Assembly: GCA_029287105.1 (NCBI GenBank)
Contig: JARFRT010000185.1
Location: 1-6,123 of the forward strand
Reading direction: 5' to 3'
DNA from: Akkermansiaceae bacterium
GTDB taxonomy: Bacteria; Verrucomicrobiota; Verrucomicrobiia; Verrucomicrobiales; Akkermansiaceae
DNA length: 6,123 nt
Positions 6,075 to 6,123 of this stretch are shown one piece after another. Numbering within the stretch: position 1 is the first letter of the stretch; each line of letters begins with the position of its first letter. Both the position numbers and the translations under genes were made by a program. The notes beneath the pieces are model-generated. The model had not been told where the DNA came from. It saw nothing but the letters and a program-made list of their open reading frames with translations, and did no database searches.

Positions 6075-6123
6075 AGGAAAGTTTGGGATGACCTTGATCC
6101 AGGCGTGTCCTGGGATGCATTCG

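Larger units (their letters stand above)
5636..6123. other. Non-coding, repeat-rich stretch to the right edge
   Basis: No gene I can support lies here. The first 95 bases (5636-5730) show only a weak GCAG/CTGC hairpin near 5676-5690 and no T-tract terminator. The rest holds the G-rich purine tract, the three-arm inverted repeat, the heptamer array and the hairpin array listed separately. Between 5908 and 5985 I see nothing definite. Open frames that cross this region read through the inverted repeats and look like chance. Confidence 0.7.

Noticed and set aside
6088..6123. ATG 6088 as the start of a gene continuing to the right
   Set aside because: Only 12 codons are visible, with no ribosome binding site, and another frame there looks more protein-like.

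Overview
The window is about 6.1 kb with every recognisable gene on the + strand. Product families and repeat style suggest a bacterium of the Planctomycetes-Verrucomicrobia (PVC) group, most likely Verrucomicrobiota. The pointers are DUF303-type sialate-acetylesterase-like proteins, a PhoD protein whose tail ends in an RFYRIEG-type domain, and intergenic hairpin repeats of CCTGAAAGG type. This placement rests on family recognition from memory, not on a search.

Layout. At 1-485 is the C-terminal part of a calcineurin-like metallophosphoesterase, cut by the left edge. At 571-2145 is an exported protein combining a DUF303 domain with an SGNH/GDSL hydrolase domain in an interlaced order. At 2215-4545 is one long reading frame for an exported PhoD-family phosphodiesterase/alkaline phosphatase with C-terminal beta-rich modules; an in-frame TAG at 3943-3945 splits it into 2215-3945 and a downstream remainder (ATG at 3985). 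At 4601-5635 is an exported endonuclease/exonuclease/phosphatase (EEP) protein with a complete set of catalytic motifs. The gaps of 85, 69 and 55 bp contain no hairpin terminator, so the four loci may be one transcription unit whose promoter lies left of the window.

All four products are hydrolases of phosphate or acyl esters, and the three with visible N-termini carry export signals. A shared role in extracellular ester or phosphodiester breakdown (for example phosphate scavenging) is plausible but inferred.

From 5636 to the right edge (488 bp) there is no convincing gene. The stretch is packed with repeat structure: a purine/G tract, a three-arm inverted repeat with competing hairpins, a degenerate heptamer array of TTCNNNN units, and an array of short hairpins with repeated CCTGAAAGG and TGAAA words that looks like a REP-type element.

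The best candidates for a second look are the interlaced DUF303/SGNH protein, whose two domain halves meet at the same 6-bp word ctcgac, the nonsense codon in the PhoD gene, and the layered repeats at the right end. I saw no convincing new multi-gene system.
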